The notes under the pieces: model-generated
What the model was told of the DNA's origin: nothing
What the model saw: the letters and a program-made list of their open reading frames with translations, nothing else
Database searches by the model: none
Origin: Pseudoxanthomonas sp. PXM02
Lineage (GTDB): Bacteria; Pseudomonadota; Gammaproteobacteria; Xanthomonadales; Xanthomonadaceae
Direction of reading: 5' to 3'
Length of the DNA: 64,000 bases
Assembly (NCBI RefSeq): GCF_014851805.1
Contig: NZ_JACVAK010000001.1
Location: forward strand, 496,001 to 560,000
Program-made: the position numbers and the translations under genes
In this document: one piece after another, positions 61,852 to 64,000 of the stretch
How the letters are laid out: each line of letters opens with the position of its first letter
Numbering within the stretch: position 1 is the stretch's first letter

Positions 61852-62754
61852 TCAGTCGCGCGGGGCGTCGACGGGGGCCGCTACCGGCGCACTGGACGGC
61901 AGTCGGGGATCGAACGGATAGAACGTGCTCGCCGCTGCATCCGAACTGTAGCCCGTAGTCAGGCCGCCGCTGGCCGAGGGATACGCCGACAGTGCGGAGC
62001 GTGGCCAAGGGCGTGATGCAACGGCACCCGCATCCTGCGCGCGGTGCGAGAACGGATTGGACGCCGCATGCATATTCGCGGAGGCCGTCATCGTGGCAAC
62101 CGCTTCCAACGGCGTGCCCTGTGTCGTGCCGTTCGCACGCACGGGCGCCTCAGCCCTCGCCACACGCTGCGCACTGCGCGCGGCCTGCTGGCTACGGGTC
62201 GCGCTGCGGCGCGCACTATCCTGCCGCCGCGGCACGGATGCCGCCACGGCAACCGCCGCTGCTGCATACGCTTCGGCGTCGGGCGCTGGCGCAGACGGAG
62301 ATTCCGGCAACACGGCAGGCGATGTCGCCTGGGCCGATGCCACCTGCGCGCCTTCTCCCACCGGCACGTCCTGCGGCGACTGCTGGCGCGCCATGAACAA
62401 GGCGACCAGTGCGACCGAGGCTGCCAGCGCCCCGCCACCCCAGCGTGCGAGCAGACTGCGCGGACGCGACGCCTGCGGCGCTGCCGTTGCGGAAGGGGTA
62501 GCTTCGGCCGCGATCGCCTGCGCCACGCGCTCGGCAAAGCCGGCAGGTGCCGGTGCTCGACCCTGGCCGCGCAGCACGTCGCCACACAGCTGCCAGCGCT
62601 CCCAGCAGCCGGCCAGTTCCTGATCGTGCTGCACGCGGCGTAGCAGGAAGCGCGCCTCGTCGGCCGCCAGGTCACCGTCCATCAGGGCGGAGAGCTGCTG
62701 GCGATGGTGGATGTCGAGCTTGTCGATGATCGGTGTCTCGTTGCGGGCGGTCAT
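61852..62754 (-). CDS. rseA: Anti-sigma-E factor RseA/MucA-like
   Basis: A 300-residue inner-membrane anti-sigma factor. The N-terminal cytoplasmic RseA_N domain (about 14-90) contains RQQLSALMDGDLAADEARFLL and CWERWQLCGDVLRGQ, which bind and hold RpoE; a membrane helix follows (about 104-126, GGGALAASVALVALFMA); the periplasmic part is low-complexity (Ala/Ser/Arg) with a C-terminal conserved end. Proteolysis by DegS/RseP-type proteases would release RpoE. Starts within the rpoE stop (ATGA). No rseB gene follows; mucD is next. Confidence 0.92.
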   Translation of the reverse strand: MTARNETPIIDKLDIHHRQQLSALMDGDLAADEARFLLRRVQHDQELAGCWERWQLCGDVLRGQGRAPAPAGFAERVAQAIAAEATPSATAAPQASRPRSLLARWGGGALAASVALVALFMARQQSPQDVPVGEGAQVASAQATSPAVLPESPSAPAPDAEAYAAAAVAVAASVPRRQDSARRSATRSQQAARSAQRVARAEAPVRANGTTQGTPLEAVATMTASANMHAASNPFSHRAQDAGAVASRPWPRSALSAYPSASGGLTTGYSSDAAASTFYPFDPRLPSSAPVAAPVDAPRD

Positions 62755-63371
62755 GAGCGGGCACGCTCCCGGGGTTTGCTGTCCACGTCCAGCAGGGGAC
62801 GCAGTTGTTCGTCGATCGCCTCACGCGCCCGGAAAATTCGGGAACGCACGGTGCCGATCGGGCAGTCCATCTTCTGCGCGATCTCCTCGTAGCTGAGGCC
62901 ATCGACCTCGCGCAGGGTGATCGCGGTCCGCAGTTCCTCGGGCAGGCCGTCAACCGCCTTCATCACCGTCGCCTCCATCTCCTGGCGCATCAGTTCGCGC
63001 TCGGGGGTGTCGGTGTCGCGCAGCCGCGTGCCGATGTCGTACTGCTCGGCGTCGGCGGCATCGACGTCCGCGGTGGGCGGACGACGGTTGTGCGCGACCA
63101 GGTGGTTCTTGGCGGTGTTCACGGCGATACGGTGCAGCCACGTATAGAACTGGGAATCGCCCCGGAAGTTGCCCAGCGCGCGATATGCACGCAGGAAGGT
63201 TTCCTGGGCCACGTCCTGGCACTCGCTCCAGTCATGGATGTAACGCCCGATCAGTGCCACCACGCGATGCTGGTACTTGCGCACCAGCAGGTCGAAGGCC
63301 GCGCTGTCGCCGCGTTGCACGCGTCTGACCAGCTCGAGGTCCAGCTCCTGGGTTGGATCTACTTCGGCCAT
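62751..63371 (-). CDS. rpoE: RNA polymerase sigma factor RpoE (sigma-E/AlgU)
   Basis: A 206-residue ECF sigma factor of the RpoE/AlgU type: region 2 (about 25-90, FDLLVRKYQHRVVALIGRY and DVAQETFLRAYRAL), region 4 (about 140-195, LPEELRTAITLREVDGLSYE and IAQKMDCPIGTVRSRIFRA). It directs the envelope-stress regulon. ATG 63371 (MAEVDPTQELD) is the family start; the frame extends to 63452 without family similarity. A sigma-E-type promoter overlaps that extension, 40 bp upstream, consistent with autoregulation. Confidence 0.95.
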   Translation of the reverse strand: MAEVDPTQELDLELVRRVQRGDSAAFDLLVRKYQHRVVALIGRYIHDWSECQDVAQETFLRAYRALGNFRGDSQFYTWLHRIAVNTAKNHLVAHNRRPPTADVDAADAEQYDIGTRLRDTDTPERELMRQEMEATVMKAVDGLPEELRTAITLREVDGLSYEEIAQKMDCPIGTVRSRIFRAREAIDEQLRPLLDVDSKPRERARS

Positions 63372-63411
63372 GCCGGGCCGCACTCCTGTCGGCTCGGCGG
63401 TGGCCGGGCCC

Positions 63412-63439
63412 TGTGACCGCGCTAGCGGGGGAAAGTTCA
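63412..63439 (-). promoter_or_regulatory. Sigma-E-type promoter of rpoE
   Basis: Reverse strand TGAACTT (63439-63433) and TCACA (63416-63412) are 16 bp apart, close to the sigma-E consensus GGAACTT-N16-TCnnA. It would make rpoE-rseA-mucD self-activating. The remaining 63440-63611 gap, up to the divergent FadJ-like gene, shows a TTGACG at about 63545 but no convincing -10. Confidence 0.6.
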
Positions 63440-63611
63440 ACGCCTTGTCCAAACCGTTGCCCTATCAAGAATTTAACCGGCGCAACGGGAACATCCCCCT
63501 GCTGCCGGTCACGCCCGTGACGACGTTCCCACTCATATGTGGATTTGACGGGGATGAAACAACCTCGGGATGATAGCGGCCTTATCCATACGTGAACGGA
63601 TGGTCCCCCGC

Positions 63612-64000
63612 ATGGCCGCAAACTTCGATGGGCTGAGATTCAGCCACTGGCAGACCGAGGTACGCGACGACGGCATCGTCGTGCTGTCGTTCGATCGCCA
63701 GGGCGCCAGCGTCAACGCGTTCTCCCAGGACGTGCTGATCGAACTGGCCGACATCATCGAACGCCTGGCCATCGATCCGCCGAAGGGCGTGGTGCTGCGC
63801 TCGGCCAAGGCCAGCGGCTTCATTGCCGGCGCCGATCTGAAGGAATTCCAGGAGTTCGACCGCAAGGGCACCGTCAACGACGCGATCCGTCGCGGCCAGG
63901 CCGTGTTCCAGAAGCTGGCCGAACTGCCCTGCCCCACGGTCTCGGCGATCCACGGCTTCTGCATGGGCGGCGGTACCGAGATTTCGCTGGCCTGCGACTA
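63612..64000 (+). CDS. FadJ/FadB-like fatty-acid oxidation protein, N-terminal part (runs off the window)
   Basis: The first 129 residues of a protein that continues past the window edge. They form the start of an enoyl-CoA hydratase (crotonase) domain: FIAGADLKEFQEF gives the first oxyanion-hole amide and GFCMGGGTEISLACDY the second. The start (MAANFDGLRFSHWQTEV) and the missing stop suggest the long bifunctional hydratase/3-hydroxyacyl-CoA dehydrogenase typical of Xanthomonadaceae, but a single-domain hydratase cannot be excluded from this part. ATG 63612 is the first in frame. Divergent from rpoE. Confidence 0.8.
   Translation, partial: MAANFDGLRFSHWQTEVRDDGIVVLSFDRQGASVNAFSQDVLIELADIIERLAIDPPKGVVLRSAKASGFIAGADLKEFQEFDRKGTVNDAIRRGQAVFQKLAELPCPTVSAIHGFCMGGGTEISLACD

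Noticed and set aside
1-64000. CRISPR array, prophage or genomic island
   Set aside because: No regularly spaced short direct repeats, integrase, phage structural genes or insertion sequences were seen; the window reads as vertical core genome.

Overview
The window is a high-GC stretch of a gammaproteobacterial chromosome, almost certainly from the Xanthomonadaceae (a Pseudoxanthomonas, Stenotrophomonas or Xanthomonas relative). The basis is the fused thrA-thrB-thrC operon with a Thr/Ile leader peptide, the rpoE-rseA-mucD-lepA-lepB-DUF4845-rnc-era-recO order, the DesT-like desaturase locus, and palindromic intergenic repeats of the GTGGGAGCGACGTAAGTCGC type. Coding is dense. I see no prophage, insertion sequence, integrase or CRISPR array; this is core chromosome with accessory signalling and envelope genes between housekeeping operons. 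Genus-level placement is inference.

Layout. 1-3.4 kb: a truncated palindromic repeat, an OsmC protein, a metallo-beta-lactamase-fold sulfur dioxygenase-like enzyme, and two L,D-transpeptidases, one with a second, apparently dead catalytic domain. 3.4-8.5 kb: thrC, thrB and fused thrA (reverse strand) behind a leader peptide rich in Thr codons. 8.5-14.9 kb: a secreted orphan, tRNA-Arg(CCT), an ALDH7-type dehydrogenase, a DUF4190 protein, pyrD-murB, an inverted pair of GC-rich repeats and an EamA transporter. 14.9-19.6 kb: a Ser/Thr kinase with TPR-like repeats divergent from an FHA-GGDEF diguanylate cyclase, then a DedA-rhodanese fusion. 19.6-24.1 kb: a 384-bp gap, a secreted pectinacetylesterase-family protein, a membrane-anchored helical protein, a PAP2 phosphatase and ispG. 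24.2-26.7 kb: a RegB/RegA-type redox two-component pair and a Gly-rich membrane protein.

26.7-30.8 kb: TonB-dependent receptor, DUF2946 protein and a Cys/His-rich sialidase-fold lipoprotein, a candidate metal-handling cluster. 30.9-40.5 kb: xseA, an RraB-like protein, a VWA lipoprotein, a small secreted protein, a GAF-GAF-GGDEF-EAL protein, an ECF sigma factor with an atypical putative anti-sigma factor, and a YigZ/IMPACT protein. 40.5-45.8 kb: an MsbA-like exporter, a small membrane protein, then desaturase plus ferredoxin-reductase-type electron donor, divergent from a TetR/FabR-DesT regulator with an operator-like palindrome between them. 45.8-49.3 kb: a third L,D-transpeptidase, an AidB-like acyl-CoA dehydrogenase and a flavin monooxygenase. 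49.3-53.8 kb: cold-shock gene and a tightly packed operon rlmD-CYTH-nagZ-hpt-methylthioinosine/methylthioadenosine phosphorylase. 53.9-64 kb: a receiver-Hpt protein, recO-era-rnc-DUF4845-lepB-lepA, mucD-rseA-rpoE (with a good sigma-E-type promoter) and the start of a FadJ/FadB-type gene.

Recurring themes are envelope maintenance (three L,D-transpeptidases, murB, nagZ, sigma-E regulon, signal peptidase), membrane lipid adaptation (DesT/desaturase, PAP2, fatty-acid oxidation) and c-di-GMP/phospho-signalling. The most unusual items are the kinase/FHA-cyclase pair, the CDCC/His-rich lipoprotein-DUF2946-receptor cluster, and a TonB-receptor-like VTGNR motif shared by two otherwise unrelated proteins, one of them a putative anti-sigma factor.
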